A stretch of DNA of 64,000 nt from Rusavskia elegans (GCA_011316305.1 SAUG01000082.1:355411-419410); one strand, 5' to 3'. Shown: positions 1 to 11,808, counted from the first letter of the stretch. The notes: a model not told the origin generated them from the letters alone. Program-made: numbers and translations.

Positions 1-187
1 CGAAATCCCTTTTACAGCTTGGCCGTCTTTGGATGGAATTGGGGAATTCCCTAATGACCCGCTGTCTGATAACTCGTTGTCGCAACAAGATTGGGATCTC
101 ATGCTCAGTGAATGGGATCTCGGTCTTGGTACCATTGACGCTCGACAGATGTCGTCTTTTCTGGACTTGCTTCCGAATACAGAGTAA
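1..187 (+). CDS. 3' end of an acidic protein, possibly a fungal transcription factor (partial)
   Basis: The frame starting at base 2 is open for 61 codons and ends at TAA 185-187. The tail is rich in Asp, Glu, Trp and Leu; a segment reading DWDLMLSEWDLGLG lies near its middle and the protein ends DLLPNTE. Acidic Trp/Leu-rich tails like this are common at the C-terminus of fungal Zn2Cys6 transcription factors, where they act as activation regions. No DNA-binding motif lies inside the window, so the family is an inference. The gene enters from the left edge. Coding status is fairly secure because the frame is open over the whole stretch and composition is gene-like; function is weak. Confidence 0.55.
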   Translation, partial: EIPFTAWPSLDGIGEFPNDPLSDNSLSQQDWDLMLSEWDLGLGTIDARQMSSFLDLLPNTE

Positions 188-1005
188 GGTAAGGGAACAA
201 GGATAATATGAGATAACCCTTTCTTGCTACGTGCATGATCATACATTAAGCAATCTGAAAGAAGCAGGCATTGATTGGTCTCCACTGGTCTGAGCACGTG
301 TGGCTGTTGGATGGACCCCAACTGTAAATTTTACATTGAGACTTACAAAATAAGTGGAGGCTGTCTGACACCAGACACTGATTCCCTGTCATCTTCAATT
401 GACATTATCAACTTCGATGAGGAAATCGAGAATGTTTAGTTTCCCAGAATGCCAATGAAAGACGATTGCCTTCAAGCCTGAGAGAACACGCTTGACGGAC
501 TCATCACCCCCACGATGTCGCCAAAGTGCGATTGGGTTATAGTTTTGCAACTCTCTGCGCTGCTACTGGCTGTCTGATCTGCTGCGAGGTTGTCTCATTT
601 AAGTACGCGAAATCCCAGGATCATAGAAGTCCCATTGTCACTTGAAGGGCTATGTTGAAGACTCCGGTGGGGATGATACTGTACAGGAAATGCAAAAGGT
701 GTGGATTCTCGGTAGTCTCTTCGCCGCAGTCCAATTATCGTTCTCTGCGCCGTTCCTTCCAATTTTCTAACATGGGTCATAACCACATCAGTGAACTACT
801 TATAGCAATCACCTATTCTCCCGCTCCATATGCGGATCCATTCTATTGGTCATGGCGGCACGGTCATGAGAACAGACACTGAGCTTGGTCTGATAGCGCA
901 TCGTCGCTTATTGATGCATGAAGGGTCCAAATATAGGCGATATGCAGCATATATTGCAACTGCACCAACGATCGCAGGTAGTTTCGATCTACCAAGCAAT
1001 TCAAT
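188..1005. other. Intergenic stretch, nothing recognised
   Basis: No frame gives a convincing protein here. Short open frames exist on both strands near 595-1048, but they overlap each other, lack recognisable motifs and are not joined by good splice sites. The stretch probably holds the 3' UTR of the upstream gene and the promoter of the secreted-protein gene that starts at 1006. Confidence 0.5.
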
Positions 1006-1610
1006 ATGGCGGTCCGCAAAACTCGCAGTCTCCTCTGGCTATTCCTAATCCAAATGGTCGCTATCAATACTGTTTCATCTGCCGCCATCCGTCCCGTCCA
1101 ATCACTAGCACTTGTCGCAAACCTCACACGAGCAGGTATCCTACTACAATAGTCAGTGCCGTCCAGCCCATCCTACCAGCTTCAACCCCCCTCCTCTGAT
1201 ATCCCCCAAACAGCTTCCCCCCCGGCGCACCAGAAGATCACTACCCCTACTTAATCCCCAACACAGACCTGGGCATCGAATTCCACCCCCTAGGCTTCAT
1301 CCCCTACCGCAACGAAGCCCTCGTCAAAAAAGTCATCCTCGACGGCATCCATAATAGTCTAGACTACCGCGTCAGCGCCAAAATGCCCGCGTGGGGATAT
1401 CAGATCCAGGAAAGCGGGTTTTTGTTAAGTGTAAGCCATAGTACTGGAGCGAGCGAGTTGACGTGGGGTATGTGGACTATTATCTTGAGTGGCCTTAATG
1501 AATATGTGATTGCGTATCCGGGGTATGATTTTCAGTTTCAGGTGAGGAGGTGGAGGGGGGAGGAGTTAGAGGGGTATGTGATTGGGGCGGGGTTTGCGAT
1601 GATGAGGTGA
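1006..1610 (+). CDS. Small secreted cysteine-free protein (two exons)
   Basis: Exon 1 (1006-1135) starts at ATG and encodes a basic start followed by a hydrophobic stretch (SLLWLFLIQMVAINTVSSA), a typical signal peptide of about 26 residues. Exon 2 (1234-1610) continues in frame to TGA, giving about 168 residues. The inferred intron 1136-1233 has a GT donor, a CTGAT branch-like motif about 35 nt before the CAG acceptor, and restores frame; without it the signal-peptide frame stops at 1150. The mature part holds PNTDLGIEFHPLGF, MPAWGYQIQESGF and GYDFQFQVRRW and no cysteine. I do not recognise a domain. A small secreted protein without disulfides could be a cell-wall or effector-like protein, but that is inference. 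The ATG choice is supported only by the signal peptide. Confidence 0.65.
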
Positions 1611-2436
1611 TGGGGTGGGTGGGAGGGTGGAGGACTTGGAGATTTTGCTGGTGCTTTGGTGGATTTGATAGTGTGGGTGCTTTTAGTTACGCTTGTTACG
1701 ATGGATTTGATGAGTCGCAATTGGTTTTGTTTGCTTTGGATATGGTAGAGGGCAATTGTTACCTCTGGAATGATTTCATCTGATTTGATTTCTTATTGCC
1801 CTAGCCTAAAGATGGCTCGAAAGATATCTCTTCAAGTTTTGTAGAATTATACAAGCCTGATAGGTGGCTGTGTCGCGAAATATCAGTGAACACGATTTTG
1901 CTGTTGGGTGTTGTGATAGTTCAATCAGAATAAGACGCCTACAGTAGTTAAAAGCATACGGCCTTTGGTTGCCGTATTGATTGCCTGGACGTCGACATAG
2001 AGCCTACGCATTTTGAGCGCTCTAACAAAAGTGTTTTGACCGTAACACATGGTGGAGAGTATATTTGCGTTGGCGACGTCGGCTAAAGTACTGGTCATAG
2101 TTCTGGTGCGGGTGGTTTTTGATTGCGATGTACTTATTAGATCACAGCGGTTGAAGGTGAATGGAGGCGGAAGATCAAGTCGACGCGAAAGAGTAAGCAT
2201 ATCATGTCTATGGCTATCCGTCACTGATCACGGGGCAAGTGCTGCTAAACCAGGTTCTTGTATGGACGCCTTGAAGACTTGTGCATAATTAGCTTTTCTC
2301 CCAAACGCGGATTCTAAGTCTCGTACTGGAACCCCTATATGCTGAACTAATAGTGAATCAGCTTGAAGCCTCCGAAATAGATATCTGCTGCCCGTGATAT
2401 TCTGGGAGATGCGGGTGAGTACCAGCGTCGAGGTTC
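1611..2436. other. Intergenic stretch between convergent genes
   Basis: This lies between the end of the secreted-protein gene and the end of the minus-strand NACHT-ankyrin gene. A minus-strand frame (1925-2224, 99 codons) and one at 2228-2440 are open, but neither has recognisable motifs. The latter could only be a tail of the receptor if a further intron existed, for which I see no need. It probably holds both 3' UTRs. Confidence 0.45.
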
Positions 2437-5400
2437 TCAAGCGTCGACAGTACTCAAGATTCGTCTCGGCCCATGTGTGAACCTCTCGACCAAAAGCGAT
2501 CGCACAATTTCTGGGAAATGCCTCGCGGCATGCAGAGCGCTAACCGTCCCGTTACATCCCTCGTAACATAGCCTCGCACCCTTACCGACGAGAAATTTGA
2601 CTGCTCGAAGTCGTCCCGCGGCACAAGCACCCATGAGGGGAGTGCCGTGCTCCCCGCCAACTTGTTCTAGGTCCGCACCTGCTTCGAGAAGAAGACTTAT
2701 GAAACCTTCTTGCTGTGATAGAGACGTGACTGTGGATGCCGCATATAGGGGTGTCCCCACCGCTTGTGCCTGGTGTTTTAGCAGACTAGTGACGATGGAT
2801 GGGGATAGCCGCCTCAGGAACTTTTTCAGAAGTGAGGTAGACATCTGAGGGTTCGATACTCCAGCGCTCAGGACATTGAGGACATTAGGATCATAATCAC
2901 CGAGCTTTGGTGAAAAGTTGATGATGGACAGTATTGTACGCCAATTCCCTCGGTATAGAATATCTGCCAGAGGAGACCAGCCCATGCAATCCTCAACTCC
3001 TAGATTTTCATCACCGGTCAAAGCGAGAACAGGGACAATGAAGGTGTTCGGAGGTACAGCTGCACAATGTAGAACCGTCCAGCCGCTCTCGTCTCGCATC
3101 TGGAAGTCCGCCCCCCTGGCTTTCAATACTTGGAGTGATGCCCAACAGCCATTTCTTGCTGCTATCATACTTGGTGTCTCGAGCGATGTATTAACAACGT
3201 GGAGATTTGCACCGTGGTCCAGTAGAAGTTCGATCATTGCTGGCTGATCTGATCCTGCCGCGAAGTACAAAGGTGTGCGATATTCGCTGTCCGTTGAGTT
3301 TGGCGACGCCCGACTTTCAAGTAGAAGTCTTGCAATTCTTAGATCACCATAGTGCGCAGCAACCTGCAAAGGGGTTGCTGTTTCTAAAATCGGTGGGCGA
3401 GGGAAATTATCTTGCTGATCCTGACACGATTGGGGTAGCGGATTGGCTATTTGTGAGTCGATCAAAACGCGAGCTGAAGTCGGAGCCGGAGAAAAGTTCG
3501 AAACATTGAATGCTGTTGGGTCTATCAGCATGCTTCACAGCTGAAGGAAAGCGCTTCTTACAGTGCTCGCGTCGATAGTGGTGGACGATGAGTTGCACAC
3601 ATTCATAGTGTCTCTTCAAGACGGCAATATGGAGTGGATGTAAGATGATTTCGAGTTTAAATATCGAAGAAGGATACATATAAAGCAATTTTTGTAGAAG
3701 TCCCGTATAGTCAAATTCTGCGGCGAAGTGGAAGACTGTGTAGCAACTTACTGACCACCTATGGCCCGCAACGCCCTCAATGGAAGCACCTTGAAGTACC
3801 AAGAACTCAGCCATCTCAATTTTGTCTTGGCCCAGAGGACTTTGGAGAAGAAGGTAGAGTAGAGGGCTGCATCCATCACATTCATCAAAGCCGATGCTAA
3901 GACTCGTTCCCTCGTCAATGAGTCGCCTGCAAAGTTCTATATCCGCCAGATCTATAGCATCTTGAAGCATTCGCGACGTTGAGAATGAGTCGACACTTGT
4001 TCGAGATGCAGGATTAGGCTGTCGGCCAGACAGAACGACTTCTACAGTAAGCATCCAGTAAGTCAAGATCTGTTTTGGCAGAACAGGATCTAAAATTTAC
4101 CTTGCTCTTCTTTATACTCCTTCAATATCTTCTCAGCACTGCTGTGGCAACACTTCTTTGCCAACAGAATTCCATAGTCTAGTCCTCGAAAATCTAGGTC
4201 AGGATTATACTGCAAAAACACGCGTATGACAGCTTCGTCTCCAAAGCGAATCGCTATTTGGAGGGCGGTTTCTCCTTCCAAACTTTTGATCGTTGGATCT
4301 GCGCCTCTGGATAGAAGTAAAGAGACGTTCTGCGGACGAGCTCCCCAACCTGCAAGAGAAAGAGCGGTGAAGGATTTGTCGGTCACGACATCAATATCAG
4401 TCACGAGATTCTCATCTATGAGAAACTCTAACGCATGACTTTCCTCATATATTGCTGCAATATGCAGTGGACTGAGCCCCTTAAAGAACTCATCCGTATT
4501 CCTACCTGATCCTCTTCTGCTCCAATCTATGGTGATTTGTTGGAGAATCTGTAGAATTCCAAGAAAGCCCCCCATACAGGCAAAGTGAGTCACGTTGCAG
4601 CCATCCCTGTTAAGTGCGTGGATATCGGCTCCACTGGACAATAGTATTTTCATGAGCTCTGTCTTTCCATCGCGAGCGACGATCATCAGAGGGGTTTCTC
4701 CACTCGAGGGACATCTGTCGTTGGGATTAAGTCTGTTGCTCATAAGAATCTCTAGATTTTTATGAGTACTTTTAGTCGCTTTTGCTAGACACGCTGCTCT
4801 TACGACGCCACTGATTTGCTTGTTCTCGCGTTGGATTTTGGACCGCGAGAGTAAATCTTGTAGAAGTGTAGAACTACAGCCATTCAGACAAGCAACCTTG
4901 ATGATAGAGGAGTCTCCAGTGACTGCATCCACATCAGGCAAATGTTTCAGGAATTTGTAGGCTAGTTCCTCATCCTGGATTGTAAGGGCCGCTATAGTCA
5001 ACTCCGGGTTGGTACACACGCGCTGCGAAGTCTCCCTTAGTGAGACACAATCTAATGCCATATGCATCATTTGAGTCGCAGTATAATAAAGTTCAGACTT
5101 TCCACTGCTATTTAAGTCCAAGCTCGAATTCTGCCACATATCTACTAGTAACTGCAGCGTGGACTTTCCTGCCGAGTTCTTTCTCCCAAGATCTGTGTCA
5201 GAGACTAGAATACCAAATGCTTCCAGCAGCCATTCGGACTCAGGTGTAGACTTAGCCCGACGCTTCATGCCATAGTCGTGGCCATTCTCATTAGTCAACG
5301 TCATATTGGCACAGTGAGAAAGCAGTAAATGAATCGGCATAACCCCATCTTCTCGGGCATGGGAAACATCGAGCCCCTGCTCTATAAGTGTCTCCAGAAC

Positions 5401-8400
5401 TGCGCTAGTTCCCTCATTGAGGTGGAGGAGGGCAGAATGAAGCACGGTTGAACCGTCATTGGTGACTGCGCTGACATCAGAGCCGTTTCTTAGAAGGACT
5501 CGAACGGCGTCAGAGAACCCAGATAGAGTGGCCAGATGTAGTGCCGTAGATCCGTCATAATCTTTGTCCGTGGTCGTACACCCGGCACGAAGGAGCCAAT
5601 CTATGTTCTCAGTGGATCCTACGGAGGCGGCGCTCAACAGCAGCGACCACCCATCTTTTGTCCTCATACTACTGAGCAATGGCATTGGCGTTGAATACTT
5701 CGCCAAGGTCTCCAGTGCCTGCTTTGTCTGGTTGGTCGCAGCCCAATGCCACAAGCTGAGTCCCTGATCGTCGAGTAGTATATCAATCGAAAATTTTTCT
5801 AAGAAGTGTTCAAGACACTGGACGCCGACACTGTGTATAGCATGGTGTATTGCATTTCCTCCCTCGCAGTCCACCTCATAGGGGTCAGCTCCGCGGCTGA
5901 GAAGTAGCTTGACAACATCCAGGTGATCATTCATCGCCGCGTAATGTAACGCGGTTAGTCCAGTTTCTTCCTCAGCTGCTCGTAGGTCAATGGACTGGCC
6001 TCCTAATATCTGATCGACGACCTCCACTTGGCCGAATTCAGCTGCAGCACGCAAAGCTGACTCGAGCTCTGGTCTTGTGAAGTGTCTAGCCTTATTGATG
6101 CCCGGCATTCCCGTAGCATTCCCAGAGCTTCGGAATTTGTTAGTTAGTCTCAATATCCTGGAGTAATCTCTGGCTTCTACCGTTTGACCTTGGATTCGGT
6201 CCATTATCCCCTGGATTTCATCGTAACCCAAGTCGTTCTCACCAATCTTGTCTATGAAACTCTCCAGCAGCTTCAGGCAACGCTCATCAAGTTGCGCTCC
6301 TTTGTCGATGAGCTGACTAGCAGTATCAAAGTTCCATAACTGTAGACTCAAAAAGAGGGGCGACAAGGTTCCCTGATAGTAATTTGGATCCGCACCTGCT
6401 GCTAGGAGAATCTCAAGAACACGACACTGCTCTTCCGATCGCCGACCTCTCTCCAGCGAACCCAGACCTCTCTCTAGCGAATTGAGCCATTCTTCATCGC
6501 GGAATCGCTTAAAAGCTCTCAACTCCAAGAGGGTGCAATGAAGTGGAGTCCCAAACGCACTAATCCGGTTGAGGTCGCAGCCAATGCTACCTATCAACCA
6601 TGTGCATACCTCAGGGAGACACAAAATGGAGGCAAAGTGTAGTGCGGTTGCTTCTGCAATTGCCAGGTTCATATTGTCCAGCCACCACTGATTACGATCT
6701 ATGTGATTGTCAGCCCAGAGGATGATCCAGTCGTGAAGCCATGATAGTAATGTCCCGGTCTTTGACGGATTCAAGAGTCGTTTTGCTAGTGAAAAGACCT
6801 CACGGTCTGCAAGTTGCGGGCGAGCAAGGTCGTACCAGTTATGTACAGCATACTGACGGAAAGGGTAATCTTTAAATCGACGGTGTGTGACTGCCTCGTT
6901 GATATAAACCCCTTGGTCAAAATCGCAGAAGTTGAGGTAAGTAAGGCAGACCTTTGCAAGATCGTTCTCGTCGTGACCGGGACCAACTCTGTACAGGGCA
7001 AATTCGCCTGTATCGTTATCGTCAAGCTGCAGCAAAAATTCCTTCACCGTGAAGTGAGCCAATTCGAGGCGTTCGAGACGATCTGCCCCCTTTCGTACAA
7101 GGCTGCTGCACCACCGAAGCACTTCGAACTCATCTGGGATACTATCGATGTCTCTTTTTGTGTCACCAATATTTATTGACACAGCTTCACACAACGCTTC
7201 GTTCGACATGTCCCATGATCTGTGAACTATCCACCTCAAAGTTCTCGAAACCAGTAACTGTGTCTCCCTAGGGCGTACATTGACGCCTCGCAGAATTCTT
7301 TCGTATGTGGCAGGCAAGGTTGGTGGGAGATTTCCTAGTGCTTTGCGTCGACTTGAATCATTTGGCAGTTCGCACAGGTAGTCCATTTGGCAAGCGACCC
7401 ATCGAAACCTTGTTGTAAAAGGTCGTCAGCGACTTGCCGCCCTTAAATAAGGGCCATAAAGCCGATATAAACGGGAAAACTCTTGAGGGTCATACATACA
7501 TGCCTTCCGCCCCCTCCACCAGTTTCTCCATGATGTAGTCCTTCAAGGACTGATCCTTAATACGGAGCTTGTGATTACGAGTTCGAGCATCCATCTCCGC
7601 ACCGACATACAGCCTCAAATCGCTGCTTCTCGCTGCTATAGCTATCTGTGCGTAGTCTTCAAGATATTCGCGGATCTCGACTTCGTTCCTACTCAAGAAA
7701 AGGGTCTGGATGTTTGTCTCTTTGTCTTCTTGATTGAGACTTGCTAGAAGCTCAGTCACCTCCGCCGTATTGACTCCACACTCATCTAGTCCATCGACTA
7801 CGATCGTAGCCTGGTTGAAGCTTATAGTCAGATCACAAATAAGATCGCGCAACTCTTGAGGATTATATACAACGTTGTCTTTGTACTCTGGATTGTGTTC
7901 ATCGCAAAACAGTTTGACTTTCTCAAAGCTTTCTTCATCCTGTTTAGCGATCTGTTGCACGAGTGATCCCAGTATCCAATGGGGCTTTTGTGTTGCGGAA
8001 TCCTTATAGTCGCAATAAAAGAAGGCGACAGCATGGTTGCTATTGCTTTCCCGTAAAATCTCCTCAATGACGGTCGCCGCAAGTACAGTCTTGCCCGCTC
8101 CAGGGATTCCCTGAAGCCAAAGCTTGGAGTTCTCCGTCTGAGCCCAATGCCGGTATTCCTGGCTTTCTATTAACCATAGGCCTGTACCTGATTGCCGAAG
8201 CTTCAAACCCATCTTCTGATTCTTACTTGGGTCGGTGGGCCCAAAAGAATTCAAGATACTTTGACGCTTCTCGTTGATGGCGATGCGCGTGTCCGCTTCG
8301 TGTCTTTGCTTGAGGGTTGTGTTGATTTCATTGACGGTGTCACGAATATCGTCTTGGCTGGAGAGTAGCTGTACCAATCCTGACATGCTATCGGCTTTGA

Positions 8401-8815
8401 GCGCCAGTCCCAGTGTCGTTTTATGTCGTTCACACTCTGCTAGAAGAGTCTTGACTTCTGAAGATGAGAACGGCCAGCGAAGCTTGCGCTTGATCGATTC
8501 AATCGTCTGAGTCTGAAGTGAAGATGTACTGTCTTTATCTAAGATTTTCCTCATCTTCTCCAAAGTCTGCGTGCAAGAGTTGATATGATGAGTCCGTATG
8601 GTTGTTGCAACAAACACTTTAGGGTCCAATTGTTGACACACGAGGTGCAAACTACTCAAGATGCCATACAGCGCACCAACCTCAGATGATAGAGCCGAAA
8701 TTTCTTTAGAGGCTCCCTTGACAGCCTGCACGTACTTGAAGATTCTGCAAAAGACTAAGTCCGTTAGAGTAACGAGCCCACCAATGCCACTGGCAACGGA
8801 AAGAGGATCAGCCAT
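2437..8815 (-). CDS. NACHT-ankyrin STAND receptor (NLR-like), four exons
   Basis: Four exons join cleanly: 8815-7500, 7408-4101, 4041-3562 and 3473-2437, about 2,046 residues. Introns of 91, 59 and 88 nt have good GT donors (GTATGT, GTAAAT, GTAAGA), AG acceptors, and keep phase. Residues 1-200 (start MADPLSVASGIGGLVTL) match the helical N-terminal domain common to fungal STAND proteins. NACHT follows: Walker A GIPGAGKT at about 236-243, Walker B VVDGLDEC at about 339-346, then LFLSR. After exon 1 comes the conserved FRWVACQMDYLCELP and a winged-helix-like region. Ankyrin repeats run from about residue 694 to near the end, with canonical units such as TALHYAAMNDHLDVVKLLL. Such proteins are ATP-driven switches that oligomerise when the repeats sense a ligand, and some control fungal incompatibility and cell death. 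Motifs are intact, so this copy looks functional. Confidence 0.95.
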
Positions 8816-9172
8816 TGTTGCTGCAGAGCCGTCAGATCCAGTCTACCAGACAGGAGACCTAGCCAAAATAGGCTCTTGCAAATTTTACTGTCCCTAAGCA
8901 GTCCTAGTCAACCATGAGAAGAGTCGATCGATAAACAAGGGAAGAACAGTGATCTATCCAAGGATAAGGGAACGAGGGACATGCCAGTGCGAAGATGAGG
9001 GGAAGCAACAAGGCTGTGGGCATGAGGCTGAAAAGACAGCGAGTCTGTGTCCAAGGCGATCGATTGGCTGGCAGGACCAAGGGACTAAAGCGAAGCGGCA
9101 TTAGGGGGCTGCAGCACGCCCTGCATACACTTCCCAGGAGCTACCAACGCCGTGCAGCATGTGCCTCATCGC
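8816..9172. other. Upstream region of the NACHT-ankyrin gene
   Basis: No coding frame with recognisable content. The stretch probably includes the 5' UTR and promoter of the minus-strand receptor, whose ATG is at 8815. I see no distinctive regulatory motif. Confidence 0.4.
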
Positions 9173-10170
9173 CTACTGCACCAAACAGGTCTTTAGCGTT
9201 GGAGCCTTGTACACGAGTACTGGTGTCAACGATGGAATGATGGTAGTCATTGCGTCTTGCAGCAGATGACCTTTTCTTTCCTTTCCCACAGAAACATGAC
9301 TGCAGATGCTGGATAGAGCCAGGTGGTCGAAAGTGTGGGTATGGGCCAGAACCACAATACTCTGTCCGTGGGCTTCGGTGAGAAGAGCCGGGGAAATATT
9401 CGATATAAGTGATTTTTGCAAGGTCTCTAGAACATATCTATTCTTTGCTGCGTGTCTCCTCGTCCCACAACTGAACATCGATGGCCCCAACTCTTCTGCC
9501 GTATAAAGCTCGTAGTCGATCTTACAGGCATCTCGTGCGGCTCGACAGCCATCCATCTCATGTGATCGAACAGTATAACCTGGGTTTCGCTCCAGAGGTA
9601 TCTCCTGTGGTAGTTGTATATCAGTGGGCACACTGTACTTTGAAAGCTGGGTATGAAGACAGCCTGCCATCCTCCCTTTCGGGATGCGACTATTGTGTAG
9701 TTTGCTGTGGTGATGTCCACCATAAGAACCAGATAAAGATGAAGGAAAGAACGATTAGACCAGCGAGACCTCCAACAACGAAGCTTGCAACGGCGCCCGT
9801 GGTATTAGGCTTATTGGTGGCAGAGTCGTTCGATTTCGGTGCGGGTGACACTGGAGATGGAACTACGGTACCGATGCCCGAGACGTAAGTAGTTGAAGTG
9901 CTGATAGGGAAGATCCTCTGATCTGTAGCTGTAGGTGCTGCTGACCAAAGCTTATGCCTTGCTCCAGGAAGGGATATGGAGAAGCTAAGATAGGACCGGC
10001 CAGTACGGGCATGTCATCTGCGTCGTCACCTCGAAGACTTTTTTGTTGAAGAGCAGCTCTTGAATGATTGGATATCAGATATGCGGCGAAGGCCTCCTCT
10101 TGTTACGCATGGACATTTCCCCCATTGGTTTCCTTTGGTTCTTCTCGACTTCATTGCCAGATGGAAGACA
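9173..10170 (-). pseudogene. Degraded single-pass membrane protein gene
   Basis: Minus-strand coding-like sequence is spread over three frames. From about 10170 to 9950 one frame holds SNHSRAALQQKSLRGDDADD and PILASPYPFLEQGISFGQQ. A second, from about 9935, gives a Ser/Thr/Pro-rich stalk and one transmembrane helix (GGLAGLIVLSFIFIWFLWW, coded near 9718-9786). A third, near 9670-9450, looks like a cytoplasmic tail (YTVRSHEMDG, YELYTAEELG). This stalk-helix-tail order is common in fungal plasma-membrane sensors and anchored enzymes. No intron set I tried joins the three frames; at least one frame change near 9935 has no splice sites. A segment at about 10220-10270 in yet another frame reads MFDGIIGLG, recalling pepsin-type proteases, but that link is weak. 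Most likely a decayed gene; sequencing errors are the alternative. Confidence 0.5.
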
Positions 10171-10296
10171 ATTTGCATACAGTTTCAGTTGTTATCCACG
10201 GAAAAAAATCCCTTGACCAAGCCCAATGATTCCGTCGAACATCTCATGTGGAAAGTTGTTATGAGGCAAGGAATTTCCTTTCATTGCCACTGAACC

Positions 10297-10580
10297 TATG
10301 CCAATACACTCTCCTCATTTATCCTCGACTAAACTACTAAGTCGAGGGATCTTTACATGCAATAATCTGCATGCAACGTTCGTATGGAGTCGATGTTGTC
10401 AGCGGGTACCACCAGTACCGTTGTTCCTAAGACTCTCCCTTGACCACCACTAGCTTAATGCCAACGAACTTTCCTTGTTCATCCTCGACTCGGCAAGTTG
10501 AGGAGCCCCTGCATGCAAGCCTTTGCATACAGCCGTTCACACGGGGCTTATATCGCCCAAGGGTAATACCAATGGAGCTA
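10297..10580. repeat. Imperfect direct duplication, two copies of about 120 bp
   Basis: The stretch beginning at about 10297 (TATGCCAATACACTCTCCTC) recurs in diverged form from about 10456 (TAATGCCAACGAACTTTCCT). Both continue with TCATCCTCGACT or TTATCCTCGACT, then an AAG(T)GAGG segment, CATGCAA, GCAT(A/G)CA and GTTC. The unit distance is about 160 bp. On the minus strand the copies translate to related peptides (VEDEQGKFVGIKLVVVKGES and a diverged version), which suggests an old duplication of a coding segment, perhaps part of the decayed membrane-protein gene next to it. Confidence 0.45.
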
Positions 10581-10880
10581 AGCCCAAATTGGTCGACAAT
10601 GCCATGGCTCGCACTTCGGGTGTACCATGGTTGGTATTCGACCTGGTCCACCACACAACCTCGACTGCTATCTTGCCGCAAGATTGTTGTTTCTTCTTCA
10701 GTCTATCTTGAGAGGACCTTCATTTGGTTCGATTCTTACATTCAATGGCTGCTGGTCAACAATCCTTTTTAGTTTTGTCTCCCTTGACGGTTTGTACTAG
10801 CGCTGAGAGGATACAGGAACCCAACACAGCAAGACTCATGGAATCATCGCCACGTTCAAACGAGTGAGCGGTTCGGAACG

Positions 10881-11442
10881 ATGTGGATAGGTGGAATGGC
10901 GAAGGATCATACTGTGTCTGCCTTGAGACATTGGGTGAATAATCATGCCCTCGGAGACGACTTTATCCGCAGCATTTTCTTGAAGGAGCGCGCGGCACGA
11001 GTTCTTGACGATCTCCAACGTATCTACGACGAATTGGACACTAGAGAGGGTCTAAGAAATCCGAACTTGGCCACCAGATTAATCGTTGAGCTGGCTCAAG
11101 TGTGTCTGCCCACGCTCTTGACTTTTGCACATGCTTTGACCATCTCAGGGTGGCACCAATGATACTAAATTGTTTTTGAATAAGCTAATGAAAGCCATCG
11201 ACAGCTGCGGAGACAAGATTAATATCCTTGCAAATGGCGTGGAAAATGCAACTTTAACTACCACGGCTGCGAGTGTCCTCGTATACTTCGTCGTCGAAAT
11301 GGACCTATTCTTAGCCGAAGTGGTTGAAAAAAAGGGTCGAGGTGAATGTAGTGCCCTTCGGCAAAAGTCTTGCCCGTATCGAGAATTCAGGGTTTCATCA
11401 GGAAAGTGGAGAAGCTTTACAGGTCGCTTGTCACATGTTTAA
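10881..11442 (+). CDS. Unrecognised two-exon helical protein
   Basis: Exon 1 (10881-11099) and exon 2 (11149-11442) are joined by a 49-nt intron with a GTGTGT donor and a CTCAG acceptor, in phase 0. The joined frame, about 170 residues, contains SALRHWVNNHALGDDFIR, RAARVLDDLQRIYDELDT, LFLNKLMKAIDSCGDKI and a hydrophobic helix around SVLVYFVVEMDLFLAEVVE. The predicted character is mostly helical. I do not recognise the family; N-terminal helical domains of fungal STAND-type proteins look broadly like this, but no NACHT follows. The last 35 residues change character (Ser, Arg, Cys) just before the repeat at 11441, so the gene may be truncated there. The first ATG is used; a second, MAKDH at 10896, is equally possible. 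Confidence 0.45.
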
Positions 11443-11808
11443 GGCAAAAGTACAAGGATAAGCATCGATTATATTATCCGAAGGGTCCTTCAAATATGTA
11501 AAACAGGAGAGATTTCTAATAGAATATCTACAAGGATCTAATTCGTGCTACACTAGATAGATTATTACGTACTTCGGTGACTAAGTCAGGTTATAATAGA
11601 GGTATCTTTCATACCGCTTATTAAAAGTCCAAGGTAAAAGTATAAAAACAAGTATCGATTATAATATCCGAAGGGTCTTTTATATAAGTAAGACCGGAGG
11701 GATCGCTAACAGAGTATCTACAAGGATCTAGTTCGTGCTATGCTGGATGGATTGTCACGTACTTTGAATGGCAAGGCAGGTCATAATGTAGGAATCTCAC
11801 AATATCCT
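11441..11808. repeat. Tandem duplication, two copies of about 190 bp, diverged mostly by transitions
   Basis: Copy 1 starts at 11441 (AAGGCAAAAGTACAAGG) and copy 2 at 11631 (AAGGTAAAAGTATAAAA). They share ATCGATTATA, ATCCGAAGGGTC, TATCTACAAGGATCTA and TTCGTGCTA in the same order. Most differences I can align are C/T or G/A, for example ATTTCTAAT against ATCGCTAAC. The unit carries no protein frame I can support. This may be a remnant of a transposon end. Confidence 0.7.

Noticed and set aside
595..1127. Several overlapping 60-90-codon frames on both strands
   Set aside because: No motifs, no splice logic, mutual overlap; consistent with chance.
1925..2224. 99-codon minus-strand frame
   Set aside because: Low-complexity Thr/Ser-rich translation without recognisable features; no supporting context.
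2228..2440. Possible extra C-terminal exon of the NACHT-ankyrin gene
   Set aside because: The receptor already ends with a family-like C-terminus before its stop at 2437; no convincing donor/acceptor pair joins this frame.
3513..3561. Alternative short introns (21 or 48 nt) at the third receptor splice
   Set aside because: Both leave the wrong phase and are very short; the 88-nt intron ending at 3474 keeps the frame.
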